Shown: positions 21,864 to 31,624, counted from the first letter of the stretch. The stretch is 64,000 bases of DNA from Endocalyx cinctus (GCA_001600455.1 BCKC01000003.1:1922001-1986000); one strand, 5' to 3'. A program made the numbers and translations. The notes: generated by a model from the letters alone, not told the origin.

Positions 21864-22378
21864 TTGCTGATAGGGTTTGTCAGTACTTTCGAATATCAGT
21901 AGTATTTAACTAATGATTGTTGTAGCCAAGTTGGAAGGGGCGTGCGGGTCACCTAAGGGTACTAAAGGCTCTTACGTATTGTTCCTTGTATCCATTATGT
22001 ACAATGCACAATATTGTAGGCGGTAACGGAGCGGGTCATGTAGGACAGCTGGATGACAATGAACATAGTTGGACTTCGTTTCTTTTACATCTAAAAGTAG
22101 TCAAATTATTTAGACTACGGCAGATTAGCGTTCATCCTAAAATGATTACATAAAAGATCGCGATTTAGTAATCGGGTTGTACTTCTGTCAAGATAGACTA
22201 GACCACTTACGATTGTTTAAGTTAGCTAATCTATTGTTATGAAGTAGAGAGCTTATAAATGCTGATATCAGTTGAATTTAAATTCGAATTCGAGAGTATT
22301 TACGACTTCCTGATAGCTTTTATCTGACTTTTACGTTATTCTTGAAAATATCAACCAGGTTTGTTATTATTAAAGGAA

Positions 22379-22403
22379 GATGGATAGGCAAAGCCTATCC
22401 ATC
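22379..22403. repeat. Perfect hairpin, 11-bp arms and 3-nt loop
   Basis: GATGGATAGGC at 22379-22389 is followed by AAA and its exact reverse complement at 22393-22403. It sits in AT-rich intergenic DNA between the Cys-rich gene and the kinase pseudogene. No T run follows, so a terminator role is not indicated; it may be a foldback relic. Confidence 0.75.
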
Positions 22404-22613
22404 AGCTAAATAATTTTCTGCTGTGGTGCTCCTTACAGTTGATAACAACTGACACGCCTTCTATCAAATTGTTACCTGCTCCAAATAATCATTGCGTTTG
22501 ACTTTAGTGTATCATGTTTGCTGATTAAGCAAGAGAAAGCGGTCGGATATTTAGGTCCTAAAATCTCATTATGCTTATTGCTTTCTGTCTAAGCTCTTAA
22601 TCACTTTTATACA

Positions 22614-23467
22614 ATGCAGCCTTTACCATATCGTGGTTCTACTTCAGATTTCTATCGCAACTCTCAAGATGTTATCTTCAAGTCGCCTATGAAAGTTTGG
22701 AAGGGGAATCCTAATTATAAAGACTTGGAAATAGCAAACAGACGTGCTATTAGCATCGAGCGACAGATTTTAGAGCACTTGAGTGAACACCCTAGAATTG
22801 TGCCGTTCGTATCTTCTTTTGACTCTTATGACTAGGGAAGGAACTAAATATCGCCGACAGATATAAGGGATTTACCACCGATGGCATTTACCTTTCGGAA
22901 GCAAATCTTGGGAATCTACAGAATTATATCGACTCTTATTACGCACATTTAGACCATTACCAACGTTTTAAGATGTGTGAACAGGCGGCCGAAGCAATTA
23001 CATATATACACAAGAAAGGTGTGATACATTCGGACCTACGACCTGAGAACTTCCTGGTGGATCAAGTCCATAGAACATCTGTGAGCATCTGGCTTTGCGA
23101 CTTTGGCGGGTCGTTGTGTGATGGCCTAGGTTTAGACGGTGGACACTTGCCTGATACTCCCTTTTTTGATCCCCGAATGAAATGGGAGTCAACACCAGCA
23201 ACCGATATCTTTAGTTTAGGGTCTATCTTTTACACTATTCAAACAGGATATTGGCCATATAGGAACACGCCGCCTCGATGGAGTTCTGTGGAAGAAAAAT
23301 GGGCTTATGAAACTCAAGTCAATAAGTGGTTTAAAACAGGATGCTTTCCAGCCGTGTCCCACGTGATCGGTGGTAACGTGATTAAGGGATGCTGGGATCA
23401 TCAGTACACAACGGCTGAGGAAGTTCTAGAAGCCGTCCGGTTAGAAATGGTGGTAACAACTATGTAA
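22614..23467 (+). pseudogene. Protein kinase-like gene broken by a frameshift
   Basis: The first part (22614-22835) encodes an N-lobe (VIFKSPMKVWKG, then HLSEHPRIVPFVSSFDSYD) and stops at TAG. The second part continues one frame over from about 22834 (GKELNIADRYKGFTTDGIYL) to the stop at 23467. All catalytic motifs are kept: HSDLRPENFLV for HRDxxxxN, CDFGG for DFG, and TDIFSLGSIFYTIQTGYWPY for the C-lobe. This matches a fungal family of small kinases with HSDLRPEN loops. A single-base loss near 22833 is the simplest explanation. An intron cannot explain it without deleting the conserved HPRIV segment. It could be a sequencing error or recent decay, since the motifs are intact. Confidence 0.75.
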
Positions 23468-23862
23468 AGAGCACAGGAATCTTGTTTTGTTTTAGCTGTT
23501 GATGTGATATTCCATTATTACCCAATGGTGCATAAAGTTGAACTATATTATGTAAAGTTAATCATATATGTCATCTATATATGACGCCAACCAAATTCGA
23601 CCACCATACTAATTATAATAAAAGGACAATGACAGCACTTTTCGAATTGACTGTCACGCTAATTTATAGGGCATATACCTACTCATACCACTATAATTTA
23701 TCGCATTTCGTACGATCAATTGAACACTTCTTAATAACTTTACGAATAATCGTTCGAATCAATTGAAAATAATGTTAGTAAATAACGCTTATTCGATATA
23801 ATACGGATTAACTTTAATATAATATATTATTAAGCATTAATTAAGTAAAAAATTTGAGTATA

Positions 23863-24317
23863 ACGGTACTGGGCACTGGACCAATATGCCACAAGACCAA
23901 TTCGTGCCAGACCAGTGCGCATCCAGCCTTATAAGGGTATTACAGGGTAGCCCCCCTGGAGCTCCGTAAACCCTTACACTATCCCCCCTTTTGGGCGAGG
24001 CGCCCCGACTCGCCCCCGAGTACTTACGGACTACTGGCCGTCCCCGACGGTAAGGCTGTCTGACCCCTCACTTCGAGGCCGTGGATGCAGTTTCGACCGC
24101 AGGAACCCTGGGTGCACCCAACCACCGTACGTACGCGGATTATGAGCACAACGAAGGTTCGATTTCACCTCGACCTCGCACGGGCAATCGCCGACGAAAC
24201 TCCGATCCCCTGGCGCGACTTAGTGCGCAGTCTAGGATTCGAACCAGTACACCCACGAAGTGCCAGAATTGTTGATCTTTTGGTCTTGTGGCGTATTGGT
24301 CCAGTGCCCAGTACCGT
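23863..24317. mobile_element. 455-bp terminal-inverted-repeat element with TA target duplication
   Basis: The ends are inverted repeats of about 38 bp with one mismatch, beginning ACGGTACTGGGCACTGGACC, and are flanked by TA on both sides (23861-23862 and 24318-24319). A TA duplication is typical of Tc1/mariner/pogo elements, and the element has no transposase, so it behaves like a MITE. The interior is GC-rich against AT-rich flanks. It also has an exact Pol III box B match (GGTTCGAATCC) on the minus strand, near 24236-24246, so a tRNA-derived part or a SINE-in-MITE composite is possible. No known element name is assigned. Confidence 0.75.
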
Positions 24318-24319
24318 TA

Positions 24320-24859
24320 CATTGAGCTCTTTATTTATATAAGACTTGACGTTCTTGAAGGGATCCTTGGCTCGAGTATTACATAATATCGGAGATGAAA
24401 GTATACTCTTAATTAGGAATCACGACTTTACCCAAAGGTTTTGAAGCGCTCTAACCTAGATGATTAGTCACCAGTATAGTTGAAGATACTGGTTAATATT
24501 AGCCATTTCATATTTCTGCCATTGCGGCTGGTAAATGTGACGGTTTATTATACAGATTACAACTATTCTTTTTGTTGTGATGTGATGTTCTGAGCCCTAT
24601 TGATTAGCCACATTGAAAGTAGCTATGCCTTGGCAAGCCATATCTACGTAAGACTAGATAAGATAAAGAGATAGGAAAGATACTACCTATTTTGCTTACG
24701 TCACTTACACGTGCTACCTATCGAAGATATTGGGCGAAGTAGCTAGTTGCGAGTTTTGGGTACAAAGCTTAACAAGTAGCCAAACTCTTCAACATATAAA
24801 CATTGGCAGTCCTTAAACTATTTTTCTTTTATCTGAGGTTCCTCTCTAAGTCTTACACT
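24320..24859. other. Intergenic, no feature recognised
   Basis: AT-rich with no start-initiated ORF supported. The last 50 bp before 24860 are pyrimidine-rich and probably form the leader of the next gene. Confidence 0.4.
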
Positions 24860-25585
24860 ATGTATATCACTCTCGCCACAGAAGATTTTCGAGACGCCGC
24901 CAGGCGTGTGCAAATCCGTGTTCAGGATATGTCCATAGTACCGGAACGGAAAGACATAATGCGCCTGCCAATCAAATTACGGCCGGAGTTATTAAAACCC
25001 GAAATGGCCGGCTTAATCCAACAATATAATATGTCAAAGGCACGTGAAATATATGTCACAATAATGAACCAAGTTTATTAACTACGAAGGAAATAGTTCA
25101 ATGGTATTCAAGACCGGGCCGGAAACAGAGGATTACGTCTCTATTTCGACACTGGCCCAGAGGTCCTCTGGGTCACCGGTCCACTCTCTCCTAAAGAAGA
25201 CCAGATGGCTGTAGCTATAGTGATTCCCAAGCCTATAGAACCATCAGAGGACTCGACCACGGCAGACGGGCCACATCACGATGAAAAGGACACCGGTGCC
25301 AAAACTTCCATCAGCAGGGAGCCTGCCACATTAGCACACTCTGCAAACAATATACTGAAGACTCTTCAACAACCATCTAGTATTTTATTACGAGAAAAGA
25401 TTCACAGTAACTATCACATGACATGCCATATCTTAGAACTAGGCGATATCCTCGAATTGGATGGCACGGAGGCGCTTCATGTAAAATCTGGTGGTATTTC
25501 GGTCATATTAATCCGGTATCGCGTCGTGAGGATGGTCGATAATCACGACGGGAAAAGAGATGAGGGGCAAGGAAACTCATCGTGA
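24860..25585 (+). CDS. Unknown 227-residue protein
   Basis: Exon 1 is 24860-25054 (MYITLATEDFRDAARRVQIR start) and exon 2 is 25097-25585, joined by a 42-nt phase-0 intron with donor GTCACA, branch TTAAC and acceptor AATAG. The weak donor is the uncertain point. The coding sense of both exons is strong, and exon 2 reads GLRLYFDTGPEVLWVTGP before the first downstream Met. The C-terminal part (TCHILELGDILELDGTEALH, ISVILIRYRVVRMV) looks like a compact beta fold. The last 43 bases overlap, antisense, the convergent gene ending at 25543. No family recognised. Confidence 0.5.
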
Positions 25586-27134
25586 ACTGTGCTTGGCGGG
25601 TATAACTGCATGGGATCAAAAGCCGACGCATCTAGTATAAAATTGATGCTTCCCATGTTGTTAAAGCCTAAGCTGTGTAGTTCAGGGGCTGAAATAGACT
25701 CCATAAAGCCTATATTCGATTCTTCAGGATACGTGTTGAGAAACGGTTCCCGTGGCGATCTCTCTTCGCTCGGCAACATAGGTTGCCCTTGACTTGTACA
25801 CGACTGTCTGTTGGGGTTAATATAATCGTGCTCATGTGTTCCTGTCGTTGTGCAATTGTCGGGATCTCGTCCATGCCGTCCAGCTGAACCAGTTATGCTC
25901 TTCTGACTTTTCTTCGTGATTCCCCGCCATTTTTTTGCCAATTCCTGAAAATTCGTTTTCCATCCATCATCATTTAATGTCGCGCGTAGTTCATTCAGAC
26001 GTAGGGCATCATCCACGTTCGACCAACTTCTCCTGAAAATCGAATATCGAATGCCCATGGCCAACGTCGTGGTTTCCTCAAACGCAACCCGCTCGGGTTT
26101 TATGTCAAGCACGGCTAGGTTTTCGAGTCCGAGCTCACGGCAGACAACTTCATGACTGTGTATAACATGTTAGTAGTATGAAAATTATATGAACTAGATA
26201 ACGCACCTGATTCCCGTGACCTCGCTGATCCAGCCCGTGGGGTCGGGAATCATGCAGGATTCCGAAACTTCTGCCAGTTTTCCATGTAGCCCAATCACTG
26301 ACTTCTCAACAATAATTGGCACACCCTTGACGCGCGCGTCGGCACAGTGAGACAGAAACCGGCCAGTTTCTAAAATAATAAGCATTTCTTCTATGCGTTA
26401 CACGTCTCGTACTTACCAGCTAACGACAGGAGTATGCCTTTCGCGTCACAACCGTCTGTGACAAGGAGAAGATTCATGACTTGATTGATAATGTTCGCCG
26501 CATGGTTCCATGGAGGGCGACGAACATTGAGGTAAAGAATGCCTAATCGTTTGATATCGAGGACGCGGCTCAAACATCCCAGATGAAGCCATTCTATCCA
26601 CCGATTGAATATAAACGTATATTTCTCCTCCTTCATATGGCGCTCAAGGGATTTTACCAAATCACCTAGATTCTTTTCGAATGTATCGTCTTTTTTATTA
26701 CTCTGTAAACAAATAGAGATCGCCTTTTTTAACTCAACCACTTCCCGTTCTTCCTTTTTTCTTTTACCAACATTTCTCTCTTTCTCTTTTCTTTTATCGG
26801 CATTTTTCTCTTTTTCTTTTTCTTTTCCTTTTCCATCGTTTTCTTTTCGTTTATTCTGTCCATCTAACACAGCTTTGATGAAATTTTCGGCAATCTGTTC
26901 TAGAGTCGGACGATGTTGCACCTTTCGTTTTTGTTTCGGCCTCGCGGTAGTGTTGGTGCTGGACTGAGCTTCCAGATTTCCTTGGGTGACGCTATGATCG
27001 CGAGGATGCTTTCGAGTCGCCACCGAAGGTTCAACTTGCTGTTGTGAATCTTCGAAAGGCTGGCCATCGTCTTGACCGCCAGGATCCGAGTCGTCCACGG
27101 GCCGTCTCTCAACGCTGTTACCATCAGCTTTTAT
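25543..27134 (-). CDS. Unknown Lys/Glu-rich coiled-coil protein, 5' end unresolved
   Basis: Exons from 27134 to 26417, 26369-26207 and 26155-25543, with introns GTAAGT..TTTTAG (phase 1) and GTGCGT..ACACAG (phase 2), give about 497 residues. The first 100 residues are polar with a basic stretch (RPKQKRKVQHRPTLEQ). Next comes a long alternating Lys/Glu helix around residues 80-120. The remainder is a mixed fold (WLHLGCLSRVLDIKRLGILY, EVVCRELGLENLAVLDI). The frame is open upstream to an in-frame TAG at 27137-27135, beyond which the same frame continues as the next feature. Either an intron ending CCGTAG removes that stop, or the two are separate or broken. A nuclear or DNA-binding role is possible from the basic region, but this is inference. 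Confidence 0.5.
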
Positions 27135-27533
27135 CTACGGATTGAGTTCTTTAACTTGCCAATTTTCGTCCAAGCATTGCCTGTTTGCTCGAATGTAGGT
27201 ATCGTACACCGGGCGAAGTCGAGCGATGTCAATTTTACACCTGTCACAGACTGGTACGTAGTAAATGGAAGTATTATGATAATGTCGTGACGAGTTTATC
27301 TCGATCTTAGGAGAGATGGTAATATTCACTGAAACGTGATGTTCTCGACACATAGATTGGATGGAAAAATGAAAGGAGGTGTCCTCTTGGTCAGAGATGG
27401 CTCGAAGTCGCTGGTAGCCCTGCTCTGCCAACTGGACTGCTTCTTCAACTTCCTCCTCTGAAATGTAGGAGGTTCCGTCTCTACGCCCAATAAGATACAT
27501 GTTTCGATAGATGTGAGAATATGCTGCGGGCAT
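27135..27533 (-). CDS. Small protein with a CxxC pair, possibly the first exon of the downstream gene
   Basis: From ATG at 27533 (MPAAYSHIYRNMYLIGRRDG) the frame runs 132 residues to TAG. It contains a Glu-rich helix (ISEEEVEEAVQLAEQGYQRL) and a VPVCDRCKIDI pair. The same frame continues past the stop into the Lys/Glu-rich gene. A donor GTGTAC after the codons for ARLRP, with a CCGTAG acceptor, would remove 75 nt including the stop and keep phase 0, fusing both into one protein. The branch site is weak, so this stays open. Confidence 0.45.
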   Translation of the reverse strand: MPAAYSHIYRNMYLIGRRDGTSYISEEEVEEAVQLAEQGYQRLRAISDQEDTSFHFSIQSMCREHHVSVNITISPKIEINSSRHYHNTSIYYVPVCDRCKIDIARLRPVYDTYIRANRQCLDENWQVKELNP

Positions 27534-27584
27534 TAGGAGTAACTGGCTGAAAGTGCAATGAGAATAATGGCCAGGCGCCGGTCC

Positions 27585-27628
27585 CACTTAAAATTGGGAA
27601 GCCTTTTGATACTTCCCAAATTTAAGTG
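27585..27628. repeat. Imperfect hairpin, 17-bp arms
   Basis: CACTTAAAATTGGGAAG at 27585-27601 pairs with CTTCCCAAATTTAAGTG at 27612-27628, with one mismatch and a 10-nt loop. Further out, CCAGG and CCTGG also pair. It lies immediately upstream of the minus-strand gene start at 27533, in 5'-UTR or promoter position, and could also be a MITE relic. Confidence 0.7.
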
Positions 27629-28101
27629 GAGTTGGACTTTGGTCCTGGCGAGTCTTACACCACCGCGTGCTTTTGATAAGGGGTAAGTCTTGTGTGAGAT
27701 CATTACATGCATCATTACTTCCTTGACCCTGGCCACCAAGTCAGCAGTATTGTACTTTTCCAAAATAATATACTATCTACCAATGTAATATGGTCTGATC
27801 CCTGTTCGATATGGTATCCTCCCACACCTGGGTCAAATTCGTCAGGTATCTCAAGATTAAAACGTTTAAACTAGATCGTAGTCTAATATATAAGTGTACA
27901 CGGTGAGCCATGAATATGCAGTTTTCTGCAGTGCTACCTGATAATCTTCCTCTCTTTATCCACCCGGCTCAGACAGCCTGGTATGTTCAGATTGCCACCT
28001 ATTCATCCATGATACCTAGTTATGATACTACGATACAACTACCCCCCTTTCTTTCTTTCCTTCTCTCTACAACTACTTTTTCAGAATCCTGCAGATTTAT
28101 T

Positions 28102-28730
28102 ATGCAAGCCCCTCGACGAATTTCCACCGTGGCAGTCCTTGGGTCGCCTAATATTGGCAAAACTACACTGATCATCCAAAAAAAACGTAGTCAATTTGTT
28201 AAAATAGTACGTTATTATCACCCCCCTTTTATTAAACCCAGGAAAAGTAACTTATTTCTAAGTAGTATGAACCTACAATTGAAGATTCACATGATATTTC
28301 CATGGATCACCCAGAGCGATGCACGTTAAGAGTGTTCGATACGGGTGGCAATTATGAAATATCTAATCAGTGCTTAGATATGGAGGCCTTCATAATTATG
28401 TATGATACCTCATCGCGGTCTTCGTTTGACCGTATCAAAAACCAGATCTGCCCACGCTTGCATGAGCATAGGTGCTGGAAGGATATCCCTGCTTTTCCTG
28501 TTGTACTCGCGGGGAATAAAAGAAATAAAGAAAGGCAAGTCCCTGCTTATGAAGGACAAAACTTCGCAGAAAAGTCAGGCTACAAGTTTGTGGAGATTTC
28601 AACAGTGGAACGTAACGACGTTGGAAAAGTCTTCCACCTCGTGGCTCAGGTCCTGTTCCCGGAATTAATGGAGAGTCCTGATGATGTCGATTTAGGAGCA
28701 CGGTCTGGAAATTGTTGTGTCACAATGTAA
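28102..28730 (+). CDS. Ras-family small GTPase with unusual nucleotide-binding residues
   Basis: Exons 28102-28206 and 28266-28730 with a 59-nt phase-0 intron (GTACGT..AGTAG) give 189 residues, the length of a classic Ras. G1 is GSPNIGKTT, G2 is IYEPTIEDS (Ras effector loop YDPTIEDS), G3 is DTGGNYE, G4 is GNKRN, and the C-terminus CVTM is a CAAX prenylation signal. Compared with Ras, position 12 is Pro, Gln61 is replaced by Asn, the Asp of NKxD is Asn, and the ETSAK G5 reads EISTV. Membrane anchoring and effector binding look preserved, but guanine specificity and GTPase activity may be altered. The ATG at 28102 follows a CT-rich promoter tract. An upstream in-frame ATG at 27910 would add a non-Ras extension. 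Confidence 0.85.
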
Positions 28731-29194
28731 TTATAGTGTATTTATCTGGCGTTCAATAGTCACCGCATCCAGCCTTGCGTAATTATTTTATATAAATCAG
28801 TGTCAAGACGCTTTCGATTAGTCCTTCCTCTTATTCTATTTTGATATAGTTGAGGTCAAAAAAAGAAAAGAAAAGAAATCAATCTGACTTGACAATTATC
28901 AATACTTTCAGGTGGTCAACGGGCTCTATGAACTTCCTGCCGTACAGTTCATAAATTGCTTTTGTCATAGTATTACCCTCCTTTCCCCCTCTCGACATGG
29001 ATTACAACGATGGGCCCAAGACTCATACCCACCACATGATATCTTACCCGTCCACGCATGACAAAGACTCAACTCGATTACACCCCCCAACAAGCTAATA
29101 CGTTCTTGGATGATAATATGATTTGTTATCATCATGGCCTTTATCTAGGCGATATATATGGAGCTAAGTATATACATGAAAGATATCGCCGACT
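28731..29194. other. Intergenic, nothing recognised
   Basis: Contains an AAAAGAAAAG-type purine run near 28857-28880 and no supported ORF. It is the downstream region of the Ras-like gene and the promoter of the DUF3295 gene. Confidence 0.4.
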
Positions 29195-29845
29195 ATGTCG
29201 GTTTCTCCCCTATCTTCCAAAACAGCTATAAACGAGCTAATATGTGAACGTCAAACTAGAGCCGACCGTAAAAAGTTCGTCAACCGTCTAAAAATGAGTG
29301 ATTCACACCAAGTTTCAACTTCTACGCCTGAAAGAAATCCGATGTTTCTGCTCGGCAGTACTTATGGAGCTCAAATGAGTGAGCCTGAGAATGCTATTGA
29401 CGATAATGAATCGGATTGGGAAGACTGCGGCCCCAAAGAGGGCGGGTCGAAACTCAACATAGCCTTTAACAAAGTCCCCTTCTCAAAATCTAACCGTTCG
29501 GCATCCCTCATCAGCCTAAGTTTTACTCGACAAAACGAACGTACGAACAGACCCAGCGAGTCGCGACTACCGCCGCAGCTCAACGAATCTTGCTCCACGG
29601 CTCAGCCCAACATAATATCAGAGCACTCCCAGTCTCAACCACTATCGATCAAAGAGACAACAAGAACGATGTTAAAAGCCGAGTTGCCGGAGGACCTTCG
29701 AGAGAGTATTTTACTGGAGCGCGCGGATAAGAATAAGACATATAGAGCTGTCTTGAAGAGGAAGACATATCCTATCGATGCGGCGGACGATTCTGAATGT
29801 TTTTCTACGATGAAAACTTATGACTACCATGTGCGAGGCTGGTAA
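29195..29845 (+). CDS. DUF3295-type protein lacking the N-terminal GATA-like part
   Basis: Intronless, 216 residues from ATG at 29195. It shows the layout of the DUF3295 C-terminal domain known from fungal AreA/NMR-linked GATA-like proteins: RADRKKFVNRLKMSDSHQVS, MFLLGSTYG, an acidic IDDNESDWED, SASLISLSFTRQ, then a terminal segment with TTRTMLKAELPEDLRESILL, AVLKRKTYP and a final YDYHVRGW. The usual long N-terminal regulatory part is absent. Full-length members are several hundred residues long, so this is a short derivative: either a dominant-negative-style fragment or a truncated copy. Family recognition is from memory. Confidence 0.7.
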   Translation: MSVSPLSSKTAINELICERQTRADRKKFVNRLKMSDSHQVSTSTPERNPMFLLGSTYGAQMSEPENAIDDNESDWEDCGPKEGGSKLNIAFNKVPFSKSNRSASLISLSFTRQNERTNRPSESRLPPQLNESCSTAQPNIISEHSQSQPLSIKETTRTMLKAELPEDLRESILLERADKNKTYRAVLKRKTYPIDAADDSECFSTMKTYDYHVRGW

Positions 29846-30133
29846 TCTCACTTTCGAATCCGAACGGACGGATAGCTGTTGTCTTCTTCCACACGAGTGC
29901 TCATTTTACAGCTACTTTTTGTAATGGTGTATACTAGATAGTAGATAGCTGGTATGAATCAAACAAGCATTGGCGAATAAGATATTTGCCCGCAAAGTTA
30001 CGTGCATAAATAATAACTGATCAAACTTGTTCTCTCTATTAGAGCAGACTTGTATAATACTCCTCCTAGTCACCCTCCCGCCCTTAGTTTGCAGTGTTTC
30101 TTTTCGATCTATTTTTCAACAACAATCGAAGGA

Positions 30134-30376
30134 ATGGACACGAAAGACTTCGAAAAACTAACGCCGGAACAGTGCGAATCAGTTCGAAATCGAGATCAAC
30201 GGCAAGCCGAGGACATAGTTAAGGATTGGATGCAAGGGTTTAACGAAGACAAGAATGTACTCTTACAGAGCATGCAAGAGTTAGAAAAGAAAACAACCAA
30301 CATATCTCAACAATTGGAAAAAATAGATCAAAACCTAGCTCGTCTCTGGCGAGAGGCACAAAAGAACCGGTCATGA
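30134..30376 (+). CDS. Module gene A1: small helical protein
   Basis: An 80-residue intronless protein starting MDTKDFEKLTPEQCESVRNR, highly charged, with coiled-coil character in the second half (ELEKKTTNISQQLEKIDQNL). The upstream in-frame stretch from 30050 is leader-like, so the ATG at 30134 was chosen; it matches the start context of the copy-B paralogue. B1 at 32950 is a shorter relative sharing the DW motif and the FNED/FNRDN segment. Confidence 0.55.
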   Translation: MDTKDFEKLTPEQCESVRNRDQRQAEDIVKDWMQGFNEDKNVLLQSMQELEKKTTNISQQLEKIDQNLARLWREAQKNRS

Positions 30377-30449
30377 GGTTTATTTCGGTATACAAACTAG
30401 GTAATATCTCCTTCATTATTTTCAACGTCTCCTAACGATCGTAAAATAG

Positions 30450-30587
30450 TCAGCATTTATTCCACTTGGGGTCAGGCGCCCTGATCTCTTCAAACAAAGG
30501 CCACGGGAAAGCTGTCGGGCTCGATTTAACGAATTGAAGCGGAGGGGAGACATTAGATGTGGCAGTCTGGTTCTTTTCGGAAGACAT
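30450..30587 (-). CDS. Module gene A2: 45-residue protein
   Basis: An ATG-initiated minus-strand frame beginning MSSEKNQTATSNVSPPLQFV and ending in a Trp/Pro/Glu-rich tail (PWPLFEEIRAPDPKW). The paralogous stretch in copy B (about 33157-33310, -) keeps VSSET but stops after about 14 codons, so B2 is broken. That the alignment persists while only one copy is open supports a real ancestral gene. Confidence 0.45.
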   Translation of the reverse strand: MSSEKNQTATSNVSPPLQFVKSSPTAFPWPLFEEIRAPDPKWNKC

Positions 30588-30700
30588 TCCCGAAATCATC
30601 ACGAGTTACTCCGAAATATTGAGCTTAGCTATGCTTTTTCTTAATTTCAAAGGTCTAGGCTTTGGAAGGTGACCAACCGCTATAATTCTTTCTACGTATC

Positions 30701-30832
30701 ATGTTGAATGGCTCTTTCGCCGCTTTTCCATGTCTTGGATGCATTCTTTTTCTATATGTATATCTAATATGCGGCTACCCGATTTTCTTTACATCCCCTT
30801 CGAGTAAATCTGTCGGAAGGACTCGGTCGTAA
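30701..30832 (+). CDS. Module gene A3: short membrane-segment protein, probably truncated
   Basis: A 43-residue frame from ATG at 30701 with one hydrophobic segment (CLGCILFLYVYLICGYPIFF). Its paralogue B3 (33426-33590) continues in a different frame after the membrane segment, where copy A shows the same DNA out of frame (GAGCCTG, TTATCACCAACAA). Copy A is therefore probably the frameshifted version. Confidence 0.4.
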   Translation: MLNGSFAAFPCLGCILFLYVYLICGYPIFFTSPSSKSVGRTRS

Positions 30833-30919
30833 ATACGAGCCTGGGTGTAAGTAGGATCATTTCCTCGCATGTAGATTATCACCAACAAGTAGATTATAGT
30901 TGACCCAAGAAACCCCACA

Positions 30920-31198
30920 ATGGAGGCTATCCAAAGTTTGGGATTGATGCTCGTGCCAAGCGACAATGAACAAAATACTATTGTTTATGCCGGTTGCATT
31001 CATTATTATTTTAAATGGCCCACAGAAATGTTCCAGCCGCATTTCATCAACCGACTTACTGCACCCTTCGAGATAGACATTGCAGTTGCAAGTAAATACT
31101 ATCCTGGACAACCGGATATTCAACACAAGGAATGGATCGAAGCTTGGTTGAGCGCAACATGCAAACTTTTTCCAAGTGATTGGTTCTTAGGCCAATAA
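30920..31198 (+). CDS. Module gene A4: 92-residue unknown protein
   Basis: Starts MEAIQSLGLMLVPSDNEQNT and shares with B4 the motifs NTIVY, WPTE-FQP, DIAVASK--PG and a final LP/FPSDWFLG-type end. It lacks about 25 internal residues present in B4. Conservation at the protein level between diverged copies argues that both encoded functional proteins. No family recognised. Confidence 0.6.
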   Translation: MEAIQSLGLMLVPSDNEQNTIVYAGCIHYYFKWPTEMFQPHFINRLTAPFEIDIAVASKYYPGQPDIQHKEWIEAWLSATCKLFPSDWFLGQ

Positions 31199-31370
31199 GT
31201 GTAATATCCCGTTATCAAGCAAGTGAGAGTGAGGGAAGTTCGTCGGGCATCATCCACTTGCACAGACAGCTTGAAGATAGGGATTGGCAAGAATAAGATA
31301 GCCTGCTTGCAACAACCATGATTTTTATCTCCTTTGAGTTCAATTAAAACTTATGCGTATGACGTGGGTA

Positions 31371-31624
31371 TAGTATAAACTAAATTAGTATTTGTAGCTG
31401 GTAGAGTATCTCTGACCATTCTAAGCAACCCCCTGAGTGTAGTGTATATATAAGCGAGGCTTACCTCCTGTTCTACATGAGATGGAGGCCAAGCAACAAA
31501 ATTTATCTGTTCAATCGTCCTACTAGATTCTACCCTTCTCCTATCTTTTCAAGCTTCTAGCAGTTTGAATTACACCTTACCCTCTATTATATATCATTAG
31601 CATTATTTCATTATATTTATAAGA
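31371..31624. promoter_or_regulatory. Spacer and promoter before the 105-residue gene
   Basis: Contains TATATATAAGC near 31444 and pyrimidine-rich sequence near 31530-31590 before the ATG at 31625. No gene. Confidence 0.45.

Larger units (their letters stand above)
29970..31370. repeat. Duplicated small-gene module, copy A
   Basis: Aligns in the same orientation and order with copy B at 32825-34300. Shared landmarks are CGAATAAGAT near the left end, CTTTTCGATCTATT before the first gene, CTAACGATCGT, TCTTCAAACAAAGG, GGAAGACA, GTGACC-A-CGCT, AATACTATTGTTTAT, and a run of about 31 identical bases starting ATCAAGCAAGTGAGAGTGAG at 31214. Copy A carries genes A1 (30134), A2 (30450, -), A3 (30701) and A4 (30920). 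Confidence 0.8.

Noticed and set aside
22801..22860. Intron to rescue the broken kinase frame
   Set aside because: The only usable donors give introns shorter than 30 nt or delete the conserved HPRIVPF segment; a frameshift is simpler.
24200..24270. Possible tRNA gene at a box B match
   Set aside because: Only the T-arm-like box B is present; no acceptor stem or cloverleaf could be drawn. It is kept as part of the TIR element.
27910..28101. 64-residue N-terminal extension of the Ras-like GTPase
   Set aside because: It is encoded partly by a CT-rich promoter-type tract and is absent from Ras proteins; the ATG at 28102 gives the standard 189 residues.
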